DNA of 64,000 bases, from positions 1 through 64,000 of the forward strand of contig CAKTSK010000005.1 in the NCBI GenBank assembly GCA_934597725.1, written 5' to 3'. Of this stretch, positions 16,003 through 26,037 are shown piece by piece. The stretch is from an uncultured Eubacteriales bacterium (GTDB lineage Bacteria; Bacillota; Clostridia; Oscillospirales; Oscillospiraceae). The position numbers and the translations under genes are program-made. Positions within the stretch are counted from its first letter, which is position 1, and each line of letters opens with the position of its first letter. The notes below the pieces were generated by a model that was not told where the DNA came from, did no database searches, and saw only the letters and a program-made list of their open reading frames with translations.

Positions 16003-16375
16003 GGTCTCCTCCTTCCTCCGCCGCCGGGGCGACGGTCACATAGGGCCGGAGCTTGGCCAGGGTGGCCTCGCCGATGCCCTTCACCTCCAGCAGCTGCTCC
16101 ACCTGGGAAAAGCCGCCGTTTTCCTCCCGCCAGGTCACGATGGCCTGGGCCTTGGTCTCCCCGATGCCGGGCAGCCGGGTCAGGTCCCCGGCGCTGGCCC
16201 GGTTCAGGTCCAGCACCTCGCCCGCCAGAAGCCCCGGGGCATCCGGGACCGGCAGGGCCTCCGCTGCCGGGGCCAGGGTCTGCACGGCCACCGGCGGCGG
16301 CGGGGGCGCGGCCAGGAACCAGACCAGGGTCCCCGCCGCAAACAGCCCCGTCAGCAGGAGGATGACCCCCTCCAA
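15974..16375 (-). CDS. ComEA-like helix-hairpin-helix protein
   Basis: 133 residues with an N-terminal membrane anchor (VILLLTGLFAAGTLVWFLA) and a C-terminal double HhH motif: LNRASAGDLTRLPGIGETKAQAIV and VEQLLEVKGIGEATLAKLRP. The family binds double-stranded DNA at the outer membrane face during natural transformation. The likely start is TTG 16375; the ribosome site is weak (GAGGGA about 13 nt away), so the start is uncertain. Its end overlaps the response-regulator start by 29 nt. No other com gene is in the window. Confidence 0.82.
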   Translation of the reverse strand: MEGVILLLTGLFAAGTLVWFLAAPPPPPVAVQTLAPAAEALPVPDAPGLLAGEVLDLNRASAGDLTRLPGIGETKAQAIVTWREENGGFSQVEQLLEVKGIGEATLAKLRPYVTVAPAAEEGGDHGADPGGGR

Positions 16376-16409
16376 ACGAGAAATTTTTCCCTCATTGTCC
16401 CCTCTCCCA

Positions 16410-16438
16410 TTGCGTCTTGTGGCCAGCTTTGTTATGAT
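16410..16438 (+). promoter_or_regulatory. Promoter of the D,D-carboxypeptidase gene
   Basis: TTGCGT (16410-16415) and TATGAT (16433-16438) with a 17-bp spacer. Confidence 0.6.
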
Positions 16439-16522
16439 ATGTGGAAGACTTCGTGTTCTCTCGCGGCCCGGAGGGCCAATAGAAATACAGGATTATTATA
16501 ACACGGGATGTGGATGTTTCCT

Positions 16523-18631
16523 ATGAAAAAAACGCTGATTCGGGCCTTTTCTTTCTGCCTGACCTTGTCATTGCTCACCGGGCTGCTGGCGCCCTTCGCC
16601 GGGGCCGTCGATTACGAAGGCGTCCCCGCCATCACCGTGGACGCCTCGGCCGCCTTTCTCATCGATATGGACACCGAGCAGGTGCTCTATGAACAGGAGG
16701 CCGACCAGCGGCGCTACCCCGCCAGCATCACCAAGGTCATGACCGCCCTGCTCACGCTGGAGGCCGTGGGCCGGGGAGAGCTGGACCTCACCACCGAGGT
16801 CACCGTGGACGCCGCCGCCCTGGCCGACCTCACCAAAGACTCCTCCACCGCCAACCTGCAGCCCGGAGAGGTCATCACCGTCCGGGAGCTGCTCTACTGC
16901 CTGCTGGTGGCCTCGGCCAACGAATCGGCCAACGTGCTGGCCATGGCCGTGTGCGGGGACATCCCCACCTTTGTGGAGCGGATGAACCAGCGGGCCCAGG
17001 AGCTGGGCATGACCGGCACCCACTTTGCCAACCCCCACGGCCTGCACAACGCCGAGCACTACTCCACCGCCTGGGACATCTACCGCATGACCAAGCAGGC
17101 CATGACCCACGCCACCTTCCGGGAGATCGTCTCCACCAGCTATTACACCGTGCCGGCCACCAACCTCTCCGCCGCCCGGGACTTGCGCAACACCAACGCC
17201 CTGCTCACCGCCGCCAAGTTTCCCGGCTATACCTTTGCCGGGACCATCGGCGTGAAGACCGGCAGCACCGACGAGGCAGGCTTCTGTCTGGTGGCCGCCG
17301 CCAAGAAAAAGGGACACACCCTGGTCTCTGTGGTCCTGGGCGCCGAGAACCCCACCGGCCCCAACAACAAGGTCTACCGCAAGCAGTTCTCCGAGAGCAA
17401 AAAGCTGCTGGACTGGGGCTTCACCAACTTCTCCGCCGCCAAGCTGCTGGACCCGGAGGACTATCTGAAGGAAGTGCCCGTCCGCTTCTCCCAGAGCACC
17501 TCCCACCTGGTCCTGCGCCCGGCCCGGGCGGTCAACGTCATGGTCCCCGGGGAGTATGACGCCCAGCGGCGGGAGCTGCGGCTGAAGCTGAACAACGAGG
17601 TGGCCTCCGCCCCCATCCAGGCCGGGGACGTGCTGGGCACCGTCACGGTCATCTACGGCGGCGAGGAATACGCCACCGTGGACATGGTGGCCGTCAATGA
17701 CGTGGCCTTCTCTCCCTTTGTGGCCTTCGTCACCAGCGTCAACACCATTCTGGGCAACATCTACGTCCGCCTGCTGCTGCTCATCGCCCTGGTGCTGGTG
17801 ATCATCGGCTTCCTCCGCCGCTTCCAGGAGCACACCAAGGAGGAGCGCAAGGCCAAGCGCCAGCAGCGCCAGCAGGAGAAGATCGCCTTCCGCCAGCGGG
17901 AGGCCGAGGCCCGCCTCCAGGACGAGGCCAAGGCCAAAGAGGAAAAGCAGGCCCGGGAGGAGCGGCGCAAGGAAGAGCTCCTCCGCCGCCAGCAGGAGGC
18001 CCACGAGCGCCAGGTCAAACGGGAACAGGAGGCCCAGGAACGCCAGGTCAAGCGAGAGCAGGAAGCCCAGGAGCGCCAGGTCAAGCGAGAGCAGGAGCGC
18101 GTGGAGCGGGAAGCCCGCCGCCAACAGGAGCGGATCGAACGGGAGGCCCGTCAGGCCGAACGGGACGCCCGCCGCCAGCAGGAGCGGGCCGAGCGGGAAC
18201 GTCTGGCCGCCGAACGCCGCCAGCAGCAGGAGCTGGAACGCCGCCAGCGGGAAGAGGAACGCCGCCTGCTGGAAGAGCAGCAGCGCCGGGAGCGCGCCCA
18301 GCGGGAGGCCCAGCACCAGCAGGAGCTGGCCCAGCGCCGCCTGCAGGAGCGCCAGCGCCGGGAGCAGGAGGCCCGCCGCCGCCAGGAACAGGCCGACCGG
18401 GAGCGCCGCCTGCAGGAACAGCTGGCCCGGGACCGCCGCTGGGTCCAGGAGGCCGAGCGGGAGCGCCGCCGCCGGGAGCAGCAGGACCGGGACCGCCGCC
18501 GCCAGGACTGGGAGCGCCGGGCCGGAGACGGCTACAGCCGCCGGGACCCCTACGAAGACTTTGAACGCCAGCGCCGCCGGCGGGACGAGTGGGACGATCC
18601 CTGGGACCGCCCCCGGGACCGCCGCCGGTGA
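16523..18631 (+). CDS. D-alanyl-D-alanine carboxypeptidase (PBP5/DacF type) with a giant charged C-terminal tail
   Basis: 702 residues from ATG 16523, which gives a clean signal peptide (MKKTLIRAFSFCLTLSLL...AGA). ATG 16508, five codons earlier, is also possible; neither has a strong ribosome site. The serine peptidase S11 motifs are SITK (S68, K71), SAN near 124 and KTG near 245, followed by the PBP5 C-terminal beta domain. A membrane helix (LLLLIALVLVIIGFL) near 413-428 ends the normal protein. The remaining roughly 270 residues are almost only R, E, Q, A and K, predicted as one long charged helix on the cytosolic side. Such enzymes trim the terminal D-Ala of peptidoglycan stem peptides. 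The tail is far beyond the family norm. Confidence 0.92.
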   Translation: MKKTLIRAFSFCLTLSLLTGLLAPFAGAVDYEGVPAITVDASAAFLIDMDTEQVLYEQEADQRRYPASITKVMTALLTLEAVGRGELDLTTEVTVDAAALADLTKDSSTANLQPGEVITVRELLYCLLVASANESANVLAMAVCGDIPTFVERMNQRAQELGMTGTHFANPHGLHNAEHYSTAWDIYRMTKQAMTHATFREIVSTSYYTVPATNLSAARDLRNTNALLTAAKFPGYTFAGTIGVKTGSTDEAGFCLVAAAKKKGHTLVSVVLGAENPTGPNNKVYRKQFSESKKLLDWGFTNFSAAKLLDPEDYLKEVPVRFSQSTSHLVLRPARAVNVMVPGEYDAQRRELRLKLNNEVASAPIQAGDVLGTVTVIYGGEEYATVDMVAVNDVAFSPFVAFVTSVNTILGNIYVRLLLLIALVLVIIGFLRRFQEHTKEERKAKRQQRQQEKIAFRQREAEARLQDEAKAKEEKQAREERRKEELLRRQQEAHERQVKREQEAQERQVKREQEAQERQVKREQERVEREARRQQERIEREARQAERDARRQQERAERERLAAERRQQQELERRQREEERRLLEEQQRRERAQREAQHQQELAQRRLQERQRREQEARRRQEQADRERRLQEQLARDRRWVQEAERERRRREQQDRDRRRQDWERRAGDGYSRRDPYEDFERQRRRRDEWDDPWDRPRDRRR
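18000..18095 (+). repeat. 33-bp in-frame tandem repeat in the carboxypeptidase tail
   Basis: Three near-identical 33-bp units encode EAQERQVKREQ (first unit EAHERQVKREQ). The third copy is followed by more degenerate R/E/Q repeats. The repeat is coding and part of the charged helix, so length variation between strains would be expected. Confidence 0.8.
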
Positions 18632-18682
18632 TCCCCCCTTTCCTTGTCACATGAACGCGCCATCGGCGCAAGGAGGTTTACT

Positions 18683-19411
18683 ATGGATCAGAAGATCAGC
18701 ACCCTGCAGCAGTGGATCGACGAGAGCCAGAACATCGTGTTTTTCGGCGGGGCCGGCGTGTCCACCGAAAGCGGCATCCCGGACTTCCGCAGCGTGGACG
18801 GACTGTATCACCAGTCCTATGCCTATCCCCCGGAAACCATCCTCAGCAGCTCCTTCTTTGGCCAGAACCCCGAGGAGTTCTACCGCTTCTACCGGGAAAA
18901 AATGCTCATTGAAGGAGCCCAGCCCAACCCCGCCCACCGCAAGCTGGCCCAGCTGGAACAGGCCGGCAAGCTCAAGGCCGTGGTCACCCAGAACATCGAC
19001 GGCCTCCATCAGGCCGCCGGGAGCAAAGTGGTCTATGAGCTCCACGGCTCCACCCTGCGCAACTACTGCGTGCGCTGCAAGAAGAAATACCCCGTCTCCT
19101 TCCTCCGGGACAGCGACGGCGTCCCCCGCTGCACCGCCTGCGGCGGCATCGTCCGCCCGGATGTGGTCCTGTATGAGGAGGGCCTGGACCCGGACGTGAT
19201 CTCCGGGGCGGTGAACGCCATCCGCCGGGCCGACATGCTCATCATCGGCGGCACCTCTCTGGTGGTCTATCCCGCCGCCGGGCTGGTCAACTACTACACC
19301 GGCAAGAAGCTGGTGCTCATCAATAAGTCGCCCACCAGCATGGACAACGCCGCAAACCTGGCCATCAACGCCCCCATCGGGGAAGTGTTCTCCCAGATCA
19401 CCGTCGGCTGA
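18683..19411 (+). CDS. cobB: Sirtuin, NAD-dependent protein deacylase
   Basis: 242 residues from ATG 18683, with AAGGAGG 6 nt upstream. All sirtuin signatures are intact: GGAGVSTESGIPDFRS (residues 22-37), TQNIDGLHQ (102-110), the catalytic H121 in ELHGS, and zinc cysteines C129, C132, C150 and C153. It removes acyl groups from lysines using NAD, releasing nicotinamide and O-acyl-ADP-ribose in the cytosol. Presence of F35-R36 but no obvious Y..R desuccinylase pair favours deacetylase activity, though I cannot be firm. A degenerate paralogue begins 9 nt later. Confidence 0.95.
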   Translation: MDQKISTLQQWIDESQNIVFFGGAGVSTESGIPDFRSVDGLYHQSYAYPPETILSSSFFGQNPEEFYRFYREKMLIEGAQPNPAHRKLAQLEQAGKLKAVVTQNIDGLHQAAGSKVVYELHGSTLRNYCVRCKKKYPVSFLRDSDGVPRCTACGGIVRPDVVLYEEGLDPDVISGAVNAIRRADMLIIGGTSLVVYPAAGLVNYYTGKKLVLINKSPTSMDNAANLAINAPIGEVFSQITVG

Positions 19412-19420
19412 GGGCGCTCC

Positions 19421-20170
19421 ATGGACATTGAACTGAACATTCTGGAAAACTGGCTCAACGCCAGCGACAATGTCGTTGTGATCACCGGGCCGTCCTTCTC
19501 CGCCGAGGCGGGCTTTCCCGACTACCGGGTCCTGGAGCCCCAGGAGCTGGAGCGGTACAAGTATCCCCCCGAGGAGATCCTGCGCCTGACCTTTCTCCAG
19601 CGCAACCCCTTCTACTTCTACCGCTATTACCGGGAGAAGATCCTGGCCCCCGTCCTCCAGGCCCAGCCCAGCCCCGCCCACGAGGCCCTGGCCCGGCTGG
19701 AGGAGGCCGGCAAGCTCAAGGCCATCCTCACGGTCAACATCGACGGCATCCACCAGGAGGCCGGCAGCCGGGAGGTCCTGGAGCTGCAGGGGTCCATCAT
19801 GCGCAGCTGGTGCGCCAAGTGCGAGAAGTTCCTGGACTTTTTCTACATCGCCGACAGCCCCACCCACATCCCTTACTGCAACGTGGACATGTGCGGCGAC
19901 TACGTCCGCCCGGCCATCGTGCTGCAAGAGGAGCCCTACGACTTCGCCCTGCTGGAACGGGCCTTGGACTATGTCCGTCAGGCCGACGTGCTCTTCATCG
20001 ACGGCTCGGCCCTGCGGCTGTTTCCCGTGCCCAACCTGATGCAGGCCTACCAGGGCCACAAGCTGGTCCTGGCCAACACCGCCCCCCTGGTCTTTGACGC
20101 CCGGGCGGGCATCGTCATCCGCAACCACACATACACCGATATTTTTCAGCAGCTCCGTCTGGACCTGTGA
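19421..20170 (+). CDS. Degenerate sirtuin paralogue, catalytic His replaced
   Basis: 249 residues, colinear with the preceding sirtuin over its length. The NAD loop reads TGPSFSAEAGFPDYR (22-36) in place of GAGVSTESGIPDFR. TQNIDGLHQ becomes TVNIDGIHQ, and the catalytic histidine of ELHGS is glutamine (Q123 in ELQGS). The zinc cysteines persist as C131, C134, C153 and C158, the second pair with changed spacing. The frame is open and codon use matches its neighbours, so it appears maintained rather than decaying. NAD or ADP-ribose binding without deacylation is a reasonable guess, perhaps as partner or regulator of the active enzyme. Confidence 0.85.
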   Translation: MDIELNILENWLNASDNVVVITGPSFSAEAGFPDYRVLEPQELERYKYPPEEILRLTFLQRNPFYFYRYYREKILAPVLQAQPSPAHEALARLEEAGKLKAILTVNIDGIHQEAGSREVLELQGSIMRSWCAKCEKFLDFFYIADSPTHIPYCNVDMCGDYVRPAIVLQEEPYDFALLERALDYVRQADVLFIDGSALRLFPVPNLMQAYQGHKLVLANTAPLVFDARAGIVIRNHTYTDIFQQLRLDL

Positions 20171-20235
20171 CCCCCGGCGGAAGGCCCCCCTCCGGGGGGG
20201 TCCCTTTGCTGCTGCGCGACAGGAGGTAACGACCT

Positions 20236-21600
<1,365 letters not shown>

Positions 21601-21658
21601 CCCACCCTCCCGGCAGGCCCCCTGCCGGACCGACACCACATAGAAAGGACCCTGACCC

Positions 21659-22831
21659 ATGGACATCAGCGCAGAATCTCTGGCTCTGCACGCCAAACTC
21701 AAGGGAAAGCTGGAGGTGGTCTCCCGCTGCCCCATTCAGACCCAGCAGGACCTCTCCCTGGCCTACACCCCCGGGGTGGCCGCCCCCTGTCTGGCCATCC
21801 AGCAGGACCCCGCCCGATCCTTCCAGCTCACCCGCCGCCAGAATCTGGTGGCCGTCATCACCGACGGCTCTGCGGTGCTGGGCCTGGGCGACATCGGCCC
21901 CCTGGCGGGGATGCCCGTCATGGAGGGCAAGTGCGTCCTGTTCAAGGAGTTTGCCGGAGTAGACGCCTTCCCCCTCTGCGTGGACACCCAGGACGTGGAC
22001 GAACTGGTGACCACCATCGCCCACATCGCCCAAAGCTTCGGCGGCATCAACTTAGAGGACATCGCCGCGCCCCGGTGCTTTGAGGTAGAGCGGCGGCTGA
22101 AGGAGGTCTGTGACATCCCCGTCTTTCACGACGACCAGCACGGCACCGCCGTGGTCATCACCGCCGCCCTCACCAACGCCCTGAAGGTGGTGGGCAAACG
22201 GAAAGAGGACGTGCGGGTCGTCCTCAACGGCATCGGCGCGGCCGGCGGGGCGGCGGCCAAGATGCTGCTGGACCTGGGCTATACCCACCTGACCCTGTGC
22301 GACAAGGACGGCATCCTCCGCCCCGGCGTGCCCGGTCAGCCCGTCCACCACGAAGAGCTGGCCCGGCGGACCAACCCCGCCGGCCGCACCGGCGCCCTGG
22401 CCGAGGCCCTGGTGGGGGCCGATGTGTTCATCGGCGTCTCCCGGCCCGGTCTGGTCACCGGCGCCATGGTGGAGACCATGGCCCAGGACCCCATCCTGCT
22501 GGCCATGGCCAACCCGGTGCCGGAGATCCTCCCCGACGAGGCCCTGGCCCACGGGGCGGCGGTGGTGGGCACCGGCCGGTCGGACTTCCCCAACCAGATC
22601 AACAACGTCCTGGTCTTCCCCGGCCTGTTCAAGGGGGCCTTGTCCTGCGGCGCGGTGCAGATCACCGAGGGCATGAAGCACGCCGCCGCCCGGGCCCTGG
22701 CCGGCCTGATCGGGCCGGACCAGCTCAGCCCCACCTGCATCCTCCCCTCCCCCCTGGACCGCCGCGCCGCCCAGGCCGTGGCCGACGCGGTGGCCGACGA
22801 GGCCCGGCGGACGGGACACGCCCGGTTCTGA
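21659..22831 (+). CDS. NAD(P)-dependent malic enzyme
   Basis: 390 residues, the length of short prokaryotic malic enzymes without a phosphotransacetylase domain. Motifs: YTPGVAAPC, VITDGSAVLGLGDIG, FHDDQHGTAVV with metal ligands, the dinucleotide fold GIGAAGGAAAKMLL, and NPVPEILPDEA. It oxidatively decarboxylates malate to pyruvate. A GC hairpin (CCGGCAGG/CCTGCCGG, about 21610-21628) lies between fumC and this gene, and AGAAAGGA precedes the start. Cofactor preference is not clear from sequence. Confidence 0.93.
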   Translation: MDISAESLALHAKLKGKLEVVSRCPIQTQQDLSLAYTPGVAAPCLAIQQDPARSFQLTRRQNLVAVITDGSAVLGLGDIGPLAGMPVMEGKCVLFKEFAGVDAFPLCVDTQDVDELVTTIAHIAQSFGGINLEDIAAPRCFEVERRLKEVCDIPVFHDDQHGTAVVITAALTNALKVVGKRKEDVRVVLNGIGAAGGAAAKMLLDLGYTHLTLCDKDGILRPGVPGQPVHHEELARRTNPAGRTGALAEALVGADVFIGVSRPGLVTGAMVETMAQDPILLAMANPVPEILPDEALAHGAAVVGTGRSDFPNQINNVLVFPGLFKGALSCGAVQITEGMKHAAARALAGLIGPDQLSPTCILPSPLDRRAAQAVADAVADEARRTGHARF

Positions 22832-22878
22832 GACGCGCCCGCCTCTCCGTTTTGCCCAAAAGCCTCCCTTTTGTTCCC

Positions 22879-22907
22879 TTGACGGGTTGTTATTTTTGTT
22901 GTATAGT
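22879..22907 (+). promoter_or_regulatory. Sigma-A promoter of the MFS gene
   Basis: TTGACG (22879-22884) and TATAGT (22902-22907) with a 17-bp spacer. Confidence 0.72.
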
Positions 22908-22956
22908 AGTGACACTACCCCGTTCCCATACGGAAGGATGAAAGGAGGCAATTCCT

Positions 22957-24189
22957 TTGCCACCCAAGGTCATCGGCCCGCGCCGGGCCATCGCCATCGA
23001 ACTGCTGCTGTTCCTGGCCTATTGCTTTTTCAGCGCCTCCTGGATGGTGGGGTCCATCATCACCCCTGACATGGCCCAGGAGTTTGGGGTCTATACCGTC
23101 CCCTCCTCGGTGAACAACGCCATCTCTGCCGCCAAGATCCTGGGCAACTTTGTCGCCGCCTGGATCTTGCTGAAGCTGGGGCCCAAGCACACCGTCTCCC
23201 TGTCCTGCCTGCTCATCTGCGCGGTGATCGTGGGCGCGTTTTCCACCACCTTCCCCATGTTCATCCTCACCCGCTTCCTGCTGGGCTTCGGCGGGGCGGT
23301 GCTGATGATCTGCATGACCCCCTATGTGGTCTACTGCTTTGACAAGCGCCAGCAGCCCATCTTCATCGGCCTGAACAACGCCGGCCCCAACACCGGCAAC
23401 CTCATCGCCCTGCTCAGCGTCTCGGCCGTGCGGGGCTGGCTGGGGTCCTGGCGGAGCGTCATTCTCTTCTACGGCCTGTTCAGCCTAGTCTTTCTGCTGC
23501 TGTGGCTGGTGCTGGGCAGAAGCTATCCCATCACCGCCGCCCCCCAGCAGAGCGAAGCCGCCGCCCCGGCGGTCTACCGCTACCGGGACGGCCTGCGGGA
23601 GCCCTTCCTGTACCAGTTCCTGTTCACCATGACCGGGCGGCTGGTGATGTACACGGTCATGCTCTACCTCTTCCCCCTGCACCCCAGCTTCACCGTAGAC
23701 GCCCAGTTCATCTCCCTGATGATCGCCCTGACGGGCATCCCGGGGACGCTCATCGGCATCGTGCTGGCCAAAAAGCTCAAGCGACAGCTCTCCCTGTTCC
23801 GCTTCTCGGGCGTGGCCCAGTCCCTGCTCTTTTTCATCATGCTGCTCACCAGCTCGGCCACCCTGGCCACGGTCTGCGCCATCCTGCTGGGGTTTGTGAT
23901 CTTCATCTCCACCCCCTCCCTGTTCACCCTGCCGGCCCGGCTGCCCGGGGCCACCCCGCAGAAGGTGGCTGTGATCCTCACCCTCTACTGGACGGGAGCT
24001 TATCTGCTGCAAATGGCCATCTACTCCATAGTGGTCCACTTGGCCAACACCGTCAGCTGGCATGTGGCCATGATCTTCACCGCCGTCTATTCCCTGACCT
24101 TCCTGGTGGGAACCTTCCTCCTGCCGGACTTCGACCGGCCTGCCCCCGCCCCCACGGCCGAGGACCAGAACGCCCCGCCCGATCCCTGA
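22957..24189 (+). CDS. MFS transporter, substrate unknown
   Basis: 410 residues from TTG 22957, with AAAGGAGG 9 nt upstream. About twelve membrane helices in two bundles; the A-type loop reads LKLGPKHTV and FLLGFGGAVLM marks helix 4. The general look is of the CynX/nitrate-like or organic-anion branch of the major facilitator superfamily. It follows the fumC-malic enzyme pair but has its own promoter, so a link to C4-dicarboxylates is only contextual. Confidence 0.85.
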   Translation: MPPKVIGPRRAIAIELLLFLAYCFFSASWMVGSIITPDMAQEFGVYTVPSSVNNAISAAKILGNFVAAWILLKLGPKHTVSLSCLLICAVIVGAFSTTFPMFILTRFLLGFGGAVLMICMTPYVVYCFDKRQQPIFIGLNNAGPNTGNLIALLSVSAVRGWLGSWRSVILFYGLFSLVFLLLWLVLGRSYPITAAPQQSEAAAPAVYRYRDGLREPFLYQFLFTMTGRLVMYTVMLYLFPLHPSFTVDAQFISLMIALTGIPGTLIGIVLAKKLKRQLSLFRFSGVAQSLLFFIMLLTSSATLATVCAILLGFVIFISTPSLFTLPARLPGATPQKVAVILTLYWTGAYLLQMAIYSIVVHLANTVSWHVAMIFTAVYSLTFLVGTFLLPDFDRPAPAPTAEDQNAPPDP

Positions 24190-24198
24190 CAAACAACA

Positions 24199-24241
24199 AC
24201 ACCGTTCCCCGCCTGACAGTCAGGTGGGGAACGGTGTTTCT
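24199..24241. terminator. Bidirectional terminator between convergent genes
   Basis: ACACCGTTCCCC-GCCTGAC and GTCAG-GTGGGGAACGGTGTT form a long stem, with TTTCTGTTT on the plus side and TTGTTGTTTG on the minus side. Confidence 0.85.
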
Positions 24242-24252
24242 GTTTGATCTGT

Positions 24253-25191
24253 TCAGGGGGCGGTCTCCTCCTGGCGCAGCCGCCGGGCCAGGTCCTTCAC
24301 GGCCAGCTCGTAGAAGCGCCGGTAGTCCTCGCCCTGGGGGTCCCGGAAGCCCAGGCTGACGCACCGGGCCTGATAGGCCTCCAGCAGGGCCTGCTTGGTC
24401 TCGGCAGACTGGCGCGCCGGCTCATAGAACCACAGCCCCCCATGGGGGGCCCGCTCCCGCTTCTTCCGGCACAGCAGCCACCACAGGTCCATTTCCGAGG
24501 TGTCGAAGCCAAAGCCCAGGGTATACACATCGCCCAGAATGAAGTAGTCCAGCCAGCTCAGGGCCTCCATCCCCTGGCTGCCCGGCCAGAGGGGATAGCG
24601 CTGGGCCGGGGCCCGGTGGGTGAGGTATTCGTCGCAGCAGAAGAGCAGGTTGCCGTAGTAATAATGGCCCAGGATCACCGTGTTGGGGACCCGGGCCTCC
24701 CCGTGGATGTGGAACAGGGGCAGGCTCCGGTCTCCGGCCGGCAGGTCGTAATAGGTGTGCAGCATGAAGCCGTTCTCCGGCCGGGGGACCGCCCGGGTGT
24801 GACGGAGATAGCGCTGGGGATTATCCAGAAAGTCCGGGCACAGGGCGTGCTCCACTTCATAGGTAAAGTTGGGCGTGAGGACGCAGTCAAAGGGCAGGGC
24901 CAGCAGCCGCTGGATCTGCTCCGACAGCCAGGGATGGACCTGGCACTGGGTCAGCTCCCGCTGAAGCTCTTGCAGGGACACGTCCACATGGTCCTTGCTC
25001 AGCAGCACCGCCTGCATGGGAAAGGGCAGGGACTTGACCTGCTCGGCGGTGAAGGACGTGCGGTTGATCTTTTCCAGCAGCCCTGCCCAGGAGGCGCCCC
25101 CGTAGACCCGGTTGAGGCCGTTGCCCAGCAGCAGGACCTTGGGCCGCCGGTGCGGGACGATGGACAGGGGGGTGGTATGATATGCTTGCAT
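24253..25191 (-). CDS. SIR2-like (SIR2_2-type) domain protein, orphan
   Basis: 312 residues with GGGAGG upstream of ATG 25191. The N-terminus KVLLLGNGLNRVYG with W..LL shortly after is the nucleotide loop of SIR2-like proteins. LTPNFTYEVE corresponds to the usual TTNYD, HIHGEA to the LHG motif, and YTLGFGFDTSEMDLWWLL to the conserved late LGfsl...D segment. No zinc cysteines are present, unlike true sirtuins. Family members bind or cleave NAD, and several act in phage defence, but none of the known partner genes is adjacent. It is monocistronic or co-transcribed with nothing obvious, so the role is open. Confidence 0.75.
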   Translation of the reverse strand: MQAYHTTPLSIVPHRRPKVLLLGNGLNRVYGGASWAGLLEKINRTSFTAEQVKSLPFPMQAVLLSKDHVDVSLQELQRELTQCQVHPWLSEQIQRLLALPFDCVLTPNFTYEVEHALCPDFLDNPQRYLRHTRAVPRPENGFMLHTYYDLPAGDRSLPLFHIHGEARVPNTVILGHYYYGNLLFCCDEYLTHRAPAQRYPLWPGSQGMEALSWLDYFILGDVYTLGFGFDTSEMDLWWLLCRKKRERAPHGGLWFYEPARQSAETKQALLEAYQARCVSLGFRDPQGEDYRRFYELAVKDLARRLRQEETAP

Positions 25192-25258
25192 GGGGTTCCT
25201 CCCTCCGGGTGGGTATGTGGGTATTATGCGCCCATGGGAGGGGGGATGTCAAGGGCCG

Positions 25259-26014
25259 TCAGGCCCAGTGGAGAATGGCGTCCCGCAGAAACCGGGCGCA
25301 GCCGGAGACGTGCCGGTCATAATAGGCGAGAAATCCCTCGTCGTCCGTATAATGGCGGGCCAGCTCCTTGTGTTTGGCCGGGTCATAGGCCCCGCCGCCC
25401 ATGGTCAGCCACTGGCGGTGGCCGGCGGTGACGGCCCGGCCCTGCTCCCCTTCCGGCAAGGCCCCCGCCTGAACGGCGGTCTCCAGCTGCCGGCGGAGTT
25501 TTTCGCCCAGGTCCGTCCAGGCCCGGTACTGTTCCGGGGTCAGATCGGCCACGGCAGACCGGGCCTGTTCGGCGGCTGCCGGGCCGTAACGCCGGCAAAA
25601 GTCCTCTCCATAGGTCTCCTCCTGCCAGGCGGCGACCCGTTCCTTGAAGGCGGCAAATTTCTGTTCATCCAGCATGGTATCCTTCCTTTCTTCGTGCCGT
25701 ATGGTCTCCCGCACCGACCGGATCAGCGCCGCCAGGGCCAGCTGCCGGGCTTCCAGGTCTGCCAGGTGGCTGCGCAGAGCGGTCAGGCGGTGAAAGGCGG
25801 GGTCGTCCAGACAGGCCTTGATCCGGTCCAGGGAAAACCCCAGCGCGCGGTGGTACAGGATGTCTTGCAGCCGGTCCACTTCGGCTGGGCCGTAGTAGCG
25901 GTAGCCGCTGTCTGCCACCCGGCTGGGCTTGAGCAGGCCGATCTGATCGTACCAGCGCAGAGTGCGCGGGGTCACGCCCGCCAGACGGGCCAGTTCTTGG
26001 ATGGTGTATTCCAT
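25259..26014 (-). CDS. MerR-family regulator with TipAS ligand-binding domain
   Basis: 251 residues. Residues 1-70 are a MerR winged helix (YTIQELARLAGVTPRTLRWYD, GYRYYGPAEVDRLQ), a helical dimerisation segment follows, and about 115-251 form a TipAS domain (FKERVAAWQEETYGEDF, HRQWLTMGGGAYDPAKHKELARHY). TipA-type regulators bind thiopeptide-like compounds in TipAS and activate promoters with over-long spacers. Its own promoter has a 19-bp spacer spanned by a dyad, so autoactivation is likely. Confidence 0.9.
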   Translation of the reverse strand: MEYTIQELARLAGVTPRTLRWYDQIGLLKPSRVADSGYRYYGPAEVDRLQDILYHRALGFSLDRIKACLDDPAFHRLTALRSHLADLEARQLALAALIRSVRETIRHEERKDTMLDEQKFAAFKERVAAWQEETYGEDFCRRYGPAAAEQARSAVADLTPEQYRAWTDLGEKLRRQLETAVQAGALPEGEQGRAVTAGHRQWLTMGGGAYDPAKHKELARHYTDDEGFLAYYDRHVSGCARFLRDAILHWA

Positions 26015-26037
26015 GGTCGATCCCCTCCTTGGTGTTC

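Noticed and set aside
18000..18095. Tandem 33-bp repeats as a CRISPR-like array
   Set aside because: The units are contiguous, in frame and without spacers; they encode the carboxypeptidase tail.
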